Part shown: piece after piece, positions 16,451-26,670 of the stretch
How positions within the stretch are numbered: position 1 is the stretch's first letter
How the letters are laid out: the number at the start of each line of letters is the position of its first letter
Source: Acidobacteriota bacterium
GTDB lineage: Bacteria; Acidobacteriota; Terriglobia; Terriglobales; Acidobacteriaceae
Reading direction: 5' to 3'
Assembly: GCA_003225535.1 (NCBI GenBank)
Contig: QIAL01000217.1
Location: 1-32,263 of the forward strand
Length of the DNA stretch: 32,263 bases
The notes under the pieces: model-generated
What the model saw: only the letters and a program-made list of their open reading frames with translations
What the model was told of the DNA's origin: nothing
Database searches by the model: none
Program-made: the position numbers and the translations under genes

Positions 16451-17893
16451 CTAGCGGAGTAGCAGGAATGCGGCCGCTCCAGCGCCAATCACCAGCAGCG
16501 CCAGAACAATGTATTTGTTTGCTGAAAACCACGACCGCGAAGGTTCAAGCCCAGCGCTCAGAATGAGTTGCGGAGGCTCGGCAGGCCCTGCAACTTCACC
16601 GATTGTGACTGGAACGGCTATCGCCGTCTCAGCAGGCTCAACCAGGAACGGACCCGGCTCCGGTGGAACCATCGCCACTTTGGGCGAGGCATCGGCAGCT
16701 CGTTGAGTCGGGACGTCAATAGCTTTAGCCATCGATACCGCAGCTGCAGAGAACGCCCCCCCGGCGGACTTCGAGGCCTGAGCTGTGATAATTCCAGTGG
16801 GTAGATTCCGGGTCGGAGCTTGCAGCCGCAGTTGTCCCCGCCACTTCTTCTCTTCGCACTCCACGCAGAGTACCCGCCCTGCCGAAATCGGGAACCCACA
16901 AGCCTCGCACTTCCGGAGCCCTCGCAGCACGGGAGGCACGTGGCTCTGGTCCGCATCGCTGGACTTCGTCACTTCGCCCTCACCCGCGGCCGACCAGAAC
17001 AAAAGCTTCTTCGCCCGACCCTGATTCGCTGAAACATGACCAGCCGTAGCTACTTGGGCACCACTCTGAACCGGCGATGTCCGCGCCTGTGGCTCCGGCA
17101 AAATCACCTGTGGAGCAGCCTCCGCCTGATGGGGAATTACTTCGGCTAAAGGTGATTCCAGCGCTGCCGCTGCTGTTATCTCAGGAGCCTGATCTTCCTG
17201 ATGGTGTCTGACCTCTTCCACGACGAGGTCGCTCAGGAACTGACCTTCGAAAACTTCCGGATGCACCGCTTCCGCCACCGAACTCTCCCGCTCACTCAAT
17301 TGCTGCGGCAGGATTTCGACAGCATGCGCCAGCCGGACCGCCGTTTCGACCATCTCGCTCAGCCGCTGCACCGCCGAGAGGTCGCGCTCCCCGAAGGCGT
17401 TCGCTTTCCCCGAAAAAAGTTCGAAGACTCCAAGAACCGTATCATCGTTCACGACTGGCATGACCAGCACCGATGCAATTCCCATCTGCCGGCACACCTC
17501 GCGATTCACGCGCGCGTCGCGCTCCGCATCGTCGCAACGCAGAAGCTGGCGCGTGCGCACACTCTCGCCTGAGAGCCCGAACTCGGTGGAGAGCAGGGCG
17601 CCTAATTCCGGCGCATTCGTCCCCGAACTGGCGCGGCACAACATGTCATGGCGTCCATCGCGCCGCAGCGCAATCGCGGCTCCGCTCGCGCCCGTGATGT
17701 ATTGCGCGCGGTCGGCGAGCAACTGAAGCGCGGCGTCGAGATCCCTTTGCGCCATCTCGGCCAGTGAACGTCCTCCATCTTCGCCCGGAAAACGCACCGA
17801 CGCCGCCATGGCGGCCTGCGCCGCCAGTGCTGCCGAGACTCCCTGCCGACGACTTGGACTGTTCTCTTCCAAGAATGCTCCCCGGCGGACCAA
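16451..17893 (-). CDS. GAF-domain protein with internal zinc ribbon and C-terminal TM helix
   Basis: QYITGASGAAIALRRDGRHDMLCRASSGTNAPELGALLSTEFGLSGESVRTRQLLRCDDAERDARVNREVCRQMGIASVLVMPVVNDDTVLGVFELFSGKANAFGERDL; CEACGFPISAGRVLCVECEEKKW; TM YIVLALLVIGAGAAAFLLLR. Confidence 0.85.
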   Translation of the reverse strand: MVRRGAFLEENSPSRRQGVSAALAAQAAMAASVRFPGEDGGRSLAEMAQRDLDAALQLLADRAQYITGASGAAIALRRDGRHDMLCRASSGTNAPELGALLSTEFGLSGESVRTRQLLRCDDAERDARVNREVCRQMGIASVLVMPVVNDDTVLGVFELFSGKANAFGERDLSAVQRLSEMVETAVRLAHAVEILPQQLSERESSVAEAVHPEVFEGQFLSDLVVEEVRHHQEDQAPEITAAAALESPLAEVIPHQAEAAPQVILPEPQARTSPVQSGAQVATAGHVSANQGRAKKLLFWSAAGEGEVTKSSDADQSHVPPVLRGLRKCEACGFPISAGRVLCVECEEKKWRGQLRLQAPTRNLPTGIITAQASKSAGGAFSAAAVSMAKAIDVPTQRAADASPKVAMVPPEPGPFLVEPAETAIAVPVTIGEVAGPAEPPQLILSAGLEPSRSWFSANKYIVLALLVIGAGAAAFLLLR

Positions 17894-18293
17894 AGTCCGC
17901 CCGTCAATTTCTCTATCAATTGTAGGGATACTTACTCTGGAGTCTCGCTCGCAGGAACTACCGTGTCAAGATTTCTTAAGGGCAGAGGTATTAAGCCAAA
18001 AGTGTCAAGCGGGGCCTTCAGCACTCGGCCTTCGGCCTCACCCGTCAGAGGGCAGCATCCAGAACCGGTCTCATAAATAGTTTTTGGAGCCGACTGTCTA
18101 GCCCGCAAGGAATAAAGCCCCTATTTTTATTGGGTCTGAACGGCACGGCTGAAGCCGTGCCCTACCCAAAACCATTTAGCTGCTTGAGAGCAGTTCTCAG
18201 CACTCGGTTTTCAGGATTCAGTCCATCAATAGGAAGCTGAGAAGAGGGAATGGAAGATGGAGTGAAAAGGGCAGAATGCTGAGTGCTGAATGC

Positions 18294-18812
18294 TCACTTC
18301 CTTCGCCGAGCCGCCTGCGCCAACCCATTGGCCTCGGCGTTTTCCTCCCGCCGCACGTGCGAAATGGAGAACGCCAGCGAGCGCGCCAGCTTCCGGCAGG
18401 TCCAGTGCAGAGAGTAGAGGCGGGGACTGCGGCAGACGTACTCTCCGGTCATCTGCCTCACCACAACTTCGGAATCGGAATAAACGTGGAGCTTCTGGGC
18501 CTTGCGCTCCACCGCGTACTGCAGAGCTTCCATCAAAGCGGCGTACTCGGCAACATTATTGTCCTGGCGCCCAATCCACTTCGCGATCCGGACGGGACCT
18601 TCCGCCAGACCGCTGATTACTACGCCAATGCCCGCCGGACCCGGATTTCCCAGGCATCCGCCGTCCACATAGGCCACCAGTTCTGACGTCACTTCGATTT
18701 TTCCAAGTCTACTCAGCACTGTGCCCTCATCAATCCTCACCGTCAAGGCTATTATTTGGTTCCCTTTCAGCGTTTTGCAGTTGCTCTTTTCACTGTGAAT
18801 TCTTCTGTGCAA
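18294..18812 (-). CDS. Ribonuclease HI-like protein (exact start uncertain; GTG 18692 possible)
   Basis: LVAYVDGGCLGNPGPAGIGVVISG...NNVAEYAALMEALQYAVERKAQKLHVYSDSEVVVRQMTGEY...VRREENAEANGLAQAA. Confidence 0.88.
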   Translation of the reverse strand: MHRRIHSEKSNCKTLKGNQIIALTVRIDEGTVLSRLGKIEVTSELVAYVDGGCLGNPGPAGIGVVISGLAEGPVRIAKWIGRQDNNVAEYAALMEALQYAVERKAQKLHVYSDSEVVVRQMTGEYVCRSPRLYSLHWTCRKLARSLAFSISHVRREENAEANGLAQAARRRK

Positions 18813-18918
18813 AAGGCGTACCAGAAAAAATCACATGGGACTAAGTTTTTCCATTACAACCATTTGCATTTTCGATTATGCACAGCGCAAGCCGTCGCTA
18901 TTGCACCAATAGTTTGCG

Positions 18919-18946
18919 TTGACTTTTCTAGTTACTCTGGTAACTT
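18919..18946 (+). promoter_or_regulatory. Putative sigma70-type promoter
   Basis: TTGACT (18919-18924), 16-bp spacer, TAACTT (18941-18946). Confidence 0.45.
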
Positions 18947-18952
18947 TGCCTA

Positions 18953-19210
18953 CGTCGACGGTCGAAAGGGTGGGCACAATAAAATGAGCCGGCCCGAAGT
19001 AGACTGAGTGATTAGCCGGGCGGGGCGACCCGCAAGGCGACCGGACCTGAAAAAACCGACGGATCTGCGAGGTTCAGTTGGGGTTCGGAACTGCGAAAGC
19101 AGTGATCGCATCAAGGGGCTGTGACGGTACATGCTTCCACGCTGTGGGCTCCCTCGCAGGAGCTAGCGGCTAGGGCATAACCAATGTCACGGCCCTTTCA
19201 ATTTTTTTCC
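18953..19210 (+). ncRNA. Candidate structured non-coding RNA, family not identified
   Basis: GAAAGGG (18964-18970) pairs with CCCTTTC (19193-19199), followed by AATTTTTTT; GNRA hairpins GCGGG-GCGA-CCCGC (19020-19033) and CTGC-GAAA-GCAG (19091-19102); GCTCC-CTCGCA-GGAGC (19148-19163); no credible CDS. Confidence 0.45.
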
Positions 19211-19474
19211 CAGCTTTTTCCTCCCTCTCCCTTCCAATGAGCCCTTACCATTTTGTCTAATCAACAATTCCTATGCGATTATTGCCATCAGTAATGACTG
19301 CCAGCTATTATGGGCAGGCCCGGTAGCGAGAATCCTTCAAAACTGTCATCTCAGAAAGACAACACACACAAAGACGTTTTATCTGTATTGTTGTTCCGGC
19401 GTGGGGACCTCGCTTAGCATCGGGCAGACCGCGGCTTCGTCGTTCTCAAGACCTCTGGCCTGAGGGAGTGTCCC

Positions 19475-20849
19475 GTGAAGCCCACATTGCTGCTGTTCTT
19501 GATAGCAGGGAGTATCCTGCTCGGCCTCGCAGCGCAGTCACCTACCCAACCGCCCGAAGCGGCGACCGGATTCGACGATCAGAGCAACGGATTTTCCGAT
19601 CCTGTTCGTCGTCTTGCCGACCAGAAATTTTTCGAGGAAGTTGAGCACATCGTCCCCGACGGACTAGGCCCGCTCTACAACGCCCAGTCCTGCCGCGAGT
19701 GTCATCAGACTCCGGTCACCGGAGCCGCCAGCCAAGTGAGGAGCGGAGATCGTCAAGGATCGGAACCTGGTGAATGACCGCGCCATCTGCCCCGAGATTC
19801 AGGAACGTGTACCTGAAACCGAGACCGTGCGCACCACCCGCCTCACTACCAACACCCTCGGCGACGGATATGTGGAAGCTATTCCCGACGAAACCCTGCT
19901 CAAGATTCGCAAGGATCAATGCAAAGCGTCGCGCGGAAAGATTTGCGGGCAGGCGATCAAGGTGCTCGTACCCGAGAGTGAAGGAGCCGATCGGATCGGC
20001 CGATTTGGATGGAAAGATCAGCACGCCAGTTTGCTGGCATTTGCCGCTGATGCTTACCTGAACGAGATGGGAATCACGAGCCGCCTTCAGCCAAACGAAG
20101 TGACGACAGCATGCAATCCTACGGTGACAACGATCATTCCGAACACCGACCCCACAAAGATCACTGAACCCAATAGCCTGCCCGATCCCACTGACAACAA
20201 TCTGGAAGACATCGACCACTTCGCTAGTTTCATGCGCTCGCTCAAGGCGCCAGCCCGAGACACAGCGACGACGACACCTGAAGTCATGCAGGGCGAGCAA
20301 CTCTTCACGAAGATCGGCTGCGCCAGTTGCCACGTGGAAACCATCGTCACGGGCAAGAGTCCGGCGGCCCCCGGTGGACCGGGATTGCATCCCGACGCGC
20401 TCGAGAACCGGACGATTCATCCTTACAGCGACTTTCTCTTACACAACGTGGGAACGGGAGACGGAATCTCAATCGCCTTGATCGAACATTTCGGCCGCGA
20501 GCGAGTCCACAGGCGGATGCGCGAACTGGAAGGAGCGCGGCCAGGGACGCAGCAGCCCACCAAAGGAAAACCCGAGGACGAATGCAGCGAGAGCTACCAG
20601 ACGGCGATGCTTGAAGGAGAAAAGCATCCCGACCTGTTGCGTGACACTCTTTGCGCGCGCAACAAGATCAGAACCGCCCCGTTGTGGGGACTTCGCGTGC
20701 GCTCGCGTCTGATGCACGATGGCGCGTCTGTCGAATTGAGCGAAGCCATCCGCCGTCATCAGGGCGAGGCGGAGGAAGTAACAGAGCGCTTCGTCAAGCT
20801 GAAGCCCGCAGAGAAGAAGGCACTGCTGGCGTTTCTGCAATCGCTTTGA
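19475..20849 (+). pseudogene. Di-heme cytochrome c / thiol-oxidoreductase-like (DUF1111-type) gene split by frameshift or deletion
   Basis: ORF 19475-19777 has signal peptide and CRECH; ORF 19770-20849 in another frame continues NDRAICPEIQERV...GRFGWKDQHASLLAFAADAYLNEMGITS...GCASCH...APLWGLRVRSRLMHDG. Confidence 0.75.
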
Positions 20850-21059
20850 CTTCGGGTCGGCGCAGCGTGATAGTGGTGACTGGGCTGTTTCCAGTCGAGC
20901 GAAGGATTCTCGCAGGCCACTCTTTACTTACAGAGCTTCTCCCCGCCTGATTTTGCTCCTATTCGGCGGCATCCCTAACAGCCCAGCGATTCTAAGGAAA
21001 TGCTAGTCGCTGCGCTCCGCAGGCCGAAAGTAACGAAGGTAATTCGCGCCAGCATGCAG

Positions 21060-21770
21060 CTAAGCCGCCGCGCCCGATGTCTCTGCGGCGCCGACGTCCG
21101 GCTTGCCGCCCATAATGAGAAGCCACAACATGAACACAATCTCCCCAATCATCGCGGGCTGAGAGTAGGTATCCACCTTGTCCTGATATTCCGGCAAAAG
21201 AATTCCCGTCATACTCAAGACCACCCAGGCCACGCCTGCCAATCCAAGCCACGCTCCCAGAAACCGCGGCAGGAATCGCGACCTGTACACGAGCAGCCCC
21301 AGTGGAAACAGCCACAGCCCCCAAAACATCTCGGCGACTACAAATCCCTGGCCATGCAGCTTGATGAACAGCATCGCCAGAGCCTCCCGCTGAGTCTTGT
21401 CGAGCACGGACAGGAAATCAGCCCCGCGCACCAGGACGAGCGCGGCGATGGAGTTCAGTTCATTCACAAACGCGATCGGAACCGAGACCACAATCAAGAG
21501 CACCATGAGCGAGGCGTGCCGCCGGCTGACCCCTTTGAGCAGATCGAACAAAGCCAGGGACACAAAGATAAAAGCGGCCTGCCCGATGATCGCACCCGCG
21601 ATGCCGAGGCGAAACAGCGTCTCGTGGGCCGAGATGTTGCTGGCCGTCGCCGCCGCGTTTCCATGCACGATCACCTTGCCGGGGACATAACCCATAGCGA
21701 AGAATCCGATGATTGACGTGAGTACATACAGTAAGCCTGCGAACCTGCCCGGGTTCCTGGTGAAGCTCAT
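21060..21770 (-). CDS. DUF4386-type multi-pass membrane protein
   Basis: NPGRFAGLLYVLTSIIGFFAMGYVPGKVIVHGNAAATASNISAHETLFRLGIAG...LFPLGLLVYRSRFLPRFLGAWLGLAGVAWVVLS. Confidence 0.85.
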   Translation of the reverse strand: MSFTRNPGRFAGLLYVLTSIIGFFAMGYVPGKVIVHGNAAATASNISAHETLFRLGIAGAIIGQAAFIFVSLALFDLLKGVSRRHASLMVLLIVVSVPIAFVNELNSIAALVLVRGADFLSVLDKTQREALAMLFIKLHGQGFVVAEMFWGLWLFPLGLLVYRSRFLPRFLGAWLGLAGVAWVVLSMTGILLPEYQDKVDTYSQPAMIGEIVFMLWLLIMGGKPDVGAAETSGAAA

Positions 21771-21873
21771 ACGTTCCTCGCGTGTGGAGTCTAGCCTGAG
21801 ATACGGCGGGGATGGTCAAAAGTTTCACCATCGCTGTTTCCGTTCGATGAATTTCGAAGGCGTCCACAAGAAA

Positions 21874-21903
21874 GCCTCCGTCGTCACGCTCGACGACGGA
21901 GGC
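21874..21903 (-). terminator. Putative intrinsic terminator hairpin for the S53 protease gene
   Basis: gcctccgtcgtc acgctc gacgacggaggc, perfect 12-bp stem; on minus strand followed by TTTCTTG. Confidence 0.6.
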
Positions 21904-21933
21904 AATCATCAACACTTGGTGGTTACTGCGAGC

Positions 21934-24087
21934 CTACGGATGAAAGGCATCCGCAAACGCTTTCCCGTTCGGCGTTCCCACGCCCGTCACGTTGTCCCAT
22001 CCCACCTTGGTCTTCAGCCGGGTCGGGTCCGTGCATAGCGTTCCGAAGAAAGTCGCCGGCCCTTCTGCGGAACAGTCCATGCCAAAGGAAACGAGCACTG
22101 CCGTGTCCGCCAGTGGCGCATAGTCCCATATCGCGTCGGCGAATTTTCCGGTGACCGAGCCTCCCAGGATTTGTGCCGGGTTATAAGGAACGGTTACGGT
22201 CGGCGATTCCCGGATCGAGGCAGTGACATTGTGCTTCGTTGCCACTGGGACGATGTCAGTGACGGCTCCAACCGGGAGCGAATACAGATAAGGAGCCGCC
22301 AATCCGAGCGGCGCTCCCGCCTCCTGGTTTGCGATCGCCCAAAGTGCCGAGAACATCGGGCACGCCAGGCTCGTTCCGCCCCATACCTGCCACGTCAGCG
22401 AGGGAATCTGGAACGGGACTGAGATCGCGATGACTCCGCCAGTGAACGGATCCGCCAGCCAGGATACATCCGGAACCTGACGCCATTTCCCCGGCACCCC
22501 TTTCTGGTAAGACGGCTTGAGGAAACCGCCCGTGCAGTTGAAATTGACATCCGCGAATACGCAATTGCTGGGACCTCCGCCCGCCCCGCCAATGAATCCA
22601 AAGAACAGTGGCGGATCGAATACGGTGCCCTCCTCGGCCAACAGCGTTTCGTTGTTGCCCCATCCCGCTTGCCACGCGATCGAATTGTCGGCATTCAGCG
22701 CCAACGTCACGCCTCCCACGGCAGTCGCATACGGGGAATCGGCCGGCGCTGACACTGTCGGCGGGATTCCAAAGAATGAGAAGTCTCCTTGATCACCCGA
22801 GGAGAAGTTCGCCGAAATTCCCGCAACCGCGGCTATTTGGTTAATCAGGTTCTCCGTTAGCAGTTCGTTGGTCGGATCGAAAGCCTCGATCGACCCATAG
22901 CTACCGGAGAGCACGTTTGCCAGACCGTAAACAACGGCCGTGAGTTCCGCTTCGTCCACATCCGAGAAGTTCGCCGAAGGTGGAACGATGAGGTTAATGT
23001 TCGCGCCCGGCGCAATGGCATGGGCCCACTCCACGTCGATATTGATCTCGGTCTGGTCTATGGCCTGGCAGGTGCTTACGGTCGGGACATAGGTAATCGC
23101 GAAATTCGACGAGGTCAACTGCGGCAAACCGAACTGCGCGGAGAATGCATTCGCATCGCTCTGGATGGTCAGCGAGCCGCACCAGTCAATGATCCCGATC
23201 GTCTGTCCTGAGCCATCGAATCCCTCCGCATACAAGGCATTAAGGTTGTATGCAGCCTGGATCATCGCCGGCGTGTATCCGCATCCTGCGCTGGTCAGGC
23301 TCTGCTCGTTGAGATGGTTGCCCTTGTATGTGCCAATGGGGAATGACCCATTGTTGTTCGTCGAGAACGATTCGGTCTCGGTGCCATCGAAGCAGTTATT
23401 CGAGAAGAAGCTGCTGTCCGGTGCCGCCGGTGCCATGGCAGCTAGTGACTTAGCCCCCGGTTTGGTCGATGGAGGACCTGGCCGCGTTGCCATCGGATGT
23501 GTATATTCACCGCTGTCGAGACCGGAGATCGCCCGCACCAGGGGCGCTGCCGCCCCGTCCACGTAGGGATCGCGGTTGTTGGCGCGCATTACATTGCTGC
23601 CTACTTGATATTGATTGAGCTGCACGTGCAGCGCATTCTCGATGTCGCCCACCGTTCCTTTCGCATGCACGAAGAAATTCATCGGACCAACCCGCATCAC
23701 CTTCAGGTTGTTCGCCGCGAGAAATTGCCGCACCACCTTCATCTGTGCCGCGGTCGGCGCAAACCTAGTCGCGATCTGGTTGCGGGTCAGGAAGTGCCGG
23801 AATTGGGGAGACGTAGGATCGTAGAGATTTTTGGTTATCGCATCCAGTTGCCCTCGGTTACGCGGATTCAGCCAGAAGCTCACCTCGATTACCTTCGCAG
23901 GATCCTCGGTTCCCAGGTTCGCTGCCGTGGCCACATAATTTGGCGTGTTGTGCGCGATGAATCTTCCGGTGGCAGCAAAGCCCTGCGATGCAAGGCATCC
24001 GATCAGCACCACCACAAACAGCCCCAGCCACATGGCCCACACTGCTTTGCTCTTGGCTGAAAGTAAAACTGCATTGCTAGAGTCCAT
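21934..24087 (-). CDS. Sedolisin / pro-kumamolisin family (S53) secreted serine-carboxyl protease
   Basis: Pro-domain (LTRNQIATRFAPTAAQMKVVRQFLAANNLKVMRVGPMNFFVHAKGTVGDIENALHV), EINIDVEWAHAIAPGANI, GGTSLACPMFSALWAIANQ. Confidence 0.92.
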   Translation of the reverse strand: MDSSNAVLLSAKSKAVWAMWLGLFVVVLIGCLASQGFAATGRFIAHNTPNYVATAANLGTEDPAKVIEVSFWLNPRNRGQLDAITKNLYDPTSPQFRHFLTRNQIATRFAPTAAQMKVVRQFLAANNLKVMRVGPMNFFVHAKGTVGDIENALHVQLNQYQVGSNVMRANNRDPYVDGAAAPLVRAISGLDSGEYTHPMATRPGPPSTKPGAKSLAAMAPAAPDSSFFSNNCFDGTETESFSTNNNGSFPIGTYKGNHLNEQSLTSAGCGYTPAMIQAAYNLNALYAEGFDGSGQTIGIIDWCGSLTIQSDANAFSAQFGLPQLTSSNFAITYVPTVSTCQAIDQTEINIDVEWAHAIAPGANINLIVPPSANFSDVDEAELTAVVYGLANVLSGSYGSIEAFDPTNELLTENLINQIAAVAGISANFSSGDQGDFSFFGIPPTVSAPADSPYATAVGGVTLALNADNSIAWQAGWGNNETLLAEEGTVFDPPLFFGFIGGAGGGPSNCVFADVNFNCTGGFLKPSYQKGVPGKWRQVPDVSWLADPFTGGVIAISVPFQIPSLTWQVWGGTSLACPMFSALWAIANQEAGAPLGLAAPYLYSLPVGAVTDIVPVATKHNVTASIRESPTVTVPYNPAQILGGSVTGKFADAIWDYAPLADTAVLVSFGMDCSAEGPATFFGTLCTDPTRLKTKVGWDNVTGVGTPNGKAFADAFHP

Positions 24088-24653
24088 TTACTCCTCCTGT
24101 ATCGACCAGACAAGCGTAGGTTCGGACTTACTCGCATTCTTGCGACGTTAAGTCCGTTCGCACAAACACGAATGACTCGACCTATGAGCCGACTAACTTC
24201 GTTGCAGATTGAGTTTGGTTGAGAGTTGAGATGACGGGTTGCAAATTGAGAGCGACATGCTACCCCTATTCGTGACGAATGGTCAATCATTAAACGGGAG
24301 ACCAAGCTGTCGCTCTTGACGCGTCCATGGCTCGATTTGACGGGTTCCCTACATTTCCCCGCCAAAAAACCTGCGAAGAACTCTTGTCCCATCACAGCTT
24401 GCCTTCCAGCGCGATTCTCGCGGCGCGAGTGATTCATGGCTCCGATCGTCAGGATTGAGTTCCAGACCGCCATCGGCGGTTGGCACATGCGAGAGCAAGC
24501 TCAAAATCGGAACGACCCTTGCCATGCCGAAGAAAATCGTTTTACTAAATCATCCCCCGCTATGGGATAATTCCTCACCGTAAACGATTTCCGCATCGGC
24601 GCACACGTCTGTCGCGGAAAATCACTTCAGCACTTGTGAGGGCGAAAACTTCT

Positions 24654-26018
24654 ATGTCTAAAAATCCCCTGTCTCGCCGCCAATTCATGCAAATCGGTTC
24701 CGGCGCTCTCGTCGCCACCACCGTCGCTAAATCCGTTTTGCAACCCCACATCCTCAATGCCTCCTCGCGCCCGGTTGCGCCCAGCGACACCGTGCGCTTC
24801 GCCTCGATCGGCACCGGCATTCGCGGATGCGAGCACCTTCAAGCATCTCTCTCGGTTCCGGGCATTCAGTGCGTCGCGGTATGCGATCTCTACGACAGCC
24901 GCCACACGGCTGCGCGCGAAGCCGTAAACAATCCAAGCGTCCCCGCCACCCGCGACTATCGTTCGATTCTCGACCGCAAAGACGTCGACTCCGTCCTGAT
25001 CGCCACCATGGATCACAACCATCTCCAGATCTTTCAAGATGCCTGTGCCGCCGGCAAAGACGTCTATTGCGAGAAGCCGATGTCGCATACCCCCGAAGAC
25101 GGATTCGCCATGGTCGAGGCCGCGCAGAAAAATAAACGCATGGTCGCTATCGGCAGCCAGCGCGTCAGTTCCGTCCTTTATGCCAAGGCGAAAGAGATCT
25201 TCGACTCCGGCAAGATGGGCGAAGTTTTCTCCATCAACGCCTACTGGGACCGCAACTCGCCCAGCGGCGCGTGGGTTTACCCCATTCCGCCCGATGCGAG
25301 TGAAAAGACCATCGACTGGAATGCTTTCCTCGGCAAAGCTCCCAAAGTCCCCTTCGATCCAATTCGCTTCTTCCGCTGGCGCTGTTTCCGCGACTACGGC
25401 GAGGGACTTGGTGGCGATCTCTTCGTTCACCTGCTCTCCGGCATCCAGTTCGTCGCCGGAATCAACGAGCCCGCCCAGCGCGCTCAGTCCTCCGGGGGCC
25501 TTTTCCACTTCCAGGATGGCCGCGAGTTCCCCGACCTCATCGAGACGCTCTATGACTATCCCAAGTGCCGCGTAACCTTGCGCTGCAACCTGAACAACAA
25601 CGGCGGAGAATTCATCGGCTTCTACGGCACCAAGGGCACGATGATCATCAAGGACTCCACGCTCACCTATAAACCCGAGGACACGCGTCCCGAGCCCGAA
25701 GGCTACTCAATTTTCGGTTGGCCGAAGGCGCTGCGCGATCAGTATCTGCAGAAGTGGCACGAGGAGCATCCCGAACCGGAAGCTCTGAGGTGGAAAGTCG
25801 ACGAAACCGGCGAATCCTACGTGAACCCTCCGGGCTACAGCGACACAGTCGATCACCAGGCCAACTTCTACAACGCGGTGCGCACTCGCAAGCCAGTTGT
25901 CGAAAACGAAGTCTTCGGCAACAACGCTGCCATAGGATGCCACCTGGCGAACTTCTCCCACTTCGAAAAATCCGTCGCAGTCTGGGACAAGTCAGCCAAG
26001 AAGATCGTCAAAGGTTAG
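24654..26018 (+). CDS. Gfo/Idh/MocA family oxidoreductase with Tat signal
   Basis: MSKNPLSRRQFMQIGSGALVATTVAKS; VRFASIGTGIRGCEHL; VLIATMDHNHLQIFQDACAAGKDVYCEKPMSHTPEDGFAMVEAAQ. Confidence 0.92.
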   Translation: MSKNPLSRRQFMQIGSGALVATTVAKSVLQPHILNASSRPVAPSDTVRFASIGTGIRGCEHLQASLSVPGIQCVAVCDLYDSRHTAAREAVNNPSVPATRDYRSILDRKDVDSVLIATMDHNHLQIFQDACAAGKDVYCEKPMSHTPEDGFAMVEAAQKNKRMVAIGSQRVSSVLYAKAKEIFDSGKMGEVFSINAYWDRNSPSGAWVYPIPPDASEKTIDWNAFLGKAPKVPFDPIRFFRWRCFRDYGEGLGGDLFVHLLSGIQFVAGINEPAQRAQSSGGLFHFQDGREFPDLIETLYDYPKCRVTLRCNLNNNGGEFIGFYGTKGTMIIKDSTLTYKPEDTRPEPEGYSIFGWPKALRDQYLQKWHEEHPEPEALRWKVDETGESYVNPPGYSDTVDHQANFYNAVRTRKPVVENEVFGNNAAIGCHLANFSHFEKSVAVWDKSAKKIVKG

Positions 26019-26040
26019 CCGGAACGAGGAACAACGAGGG

Positions 26041-26090
26041 GTGCCCACCCTTGTCGCGATCTAAGCGACAGGGTGGGGTTTTTGACTTTC
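26041..26090. repeat. Inverted repeat, family B
   Basis: gtgcccacccttgtcgcgatctaagcgacagggtggggtttttgactttc. Confidence 0.85.
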
Positions 26091-26148
26091 TGGTACGGAA
26101 AGAAGGGATTTCAGTTTTAGCACACTGCTCCCCGTCTGAGCGCCTCCG

Positions 26149-26613
26149 TCACTTCTTAAATACGGCATCCAGCGCCGCCTGCGCGATCGCTTCATCGATC
26201 TCCGACTTGGCGCCACTGGCCGCAATGCCCCCGAGTGTTTGGCCGTCGACCTGAATCGGCAGCCCGCCCTGATTAGGGAAGAAATCGGGAAAGGCAAGTA
26301 CCTCCAGCTTCCAAGCCTTCAGAGCATCCGCTCCGTCCTTCGATGGCTTCCGGTACAGCGCCGAGTGTCGCGCCTTCTTCTGTGCGAACTGAATCGTATT
26401 GAGCGACGCGCCATCCGCCTTCTCCAGAAAGAGAAGATTCCCGCTGTCGTCCACAACGCAGATGGTCACTTCAACGTTGAGCTTCTTCGCCTCCGCCTCG
26501 GCCGCGGCCACCAACGCCTTGATCGTGGCCAGGTCAAGGCGCTTCTTGGTTGGGAGTTCAGCGACAGACACGGCCACCATGAAAGTCAGCATCACAACAA
26601 AGAGTTTGCACAT
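26149..26613 (-). CDS. GlcG/HbpS-like (DUF336) heme-binding-family protein, signal peptide
   Basis: MCKLFVVMLTFMVAVSVAE; RLDLATIKALVAAAEAEAKKLNVEVTICVVDDSGNLLFLEKADGASLNTIQFAQKKARHS...GGLPIQVDGQTLGGIAASGAKSEIDEAIAQAALDA. Confidence 0.88.
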   Translation of the reverse strand: MCKLFVVMLTFMVAVSVAELPTKKRLDLATIKALVAAAEAEAKKLNVEVTICVVDDSGNLLFLEKADGASLNTIQFAQKKARHSALYRKPSKDGADALKAWKLEVLAFPDFFPNQGGLPIQVDGQTLGGIAASGAKSEIDEAIAQAALDAVFKK

Positions 26614-26670
26614 GCCACGGATGCTAGCAGCCGACGTGCCAGTTTTCCAATGCACCTGCTCTGCAGACGC

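Noticed and set aside
18756-19007. 83-aa ORF across the AT-rich region upstream of the candidate RNA
   Set aside because: No family resemblance, overlaps the promoter-like sequence and the RNA 5' end; likely chance ORF.
19730-19780. Programmed ribosomal frameshift in the cytochrome gene
   Set aside because: No slippery heptamer seen, and frame 2 has its own upstream stop so the frames do not overlap suitably; deletion or error is simpler.
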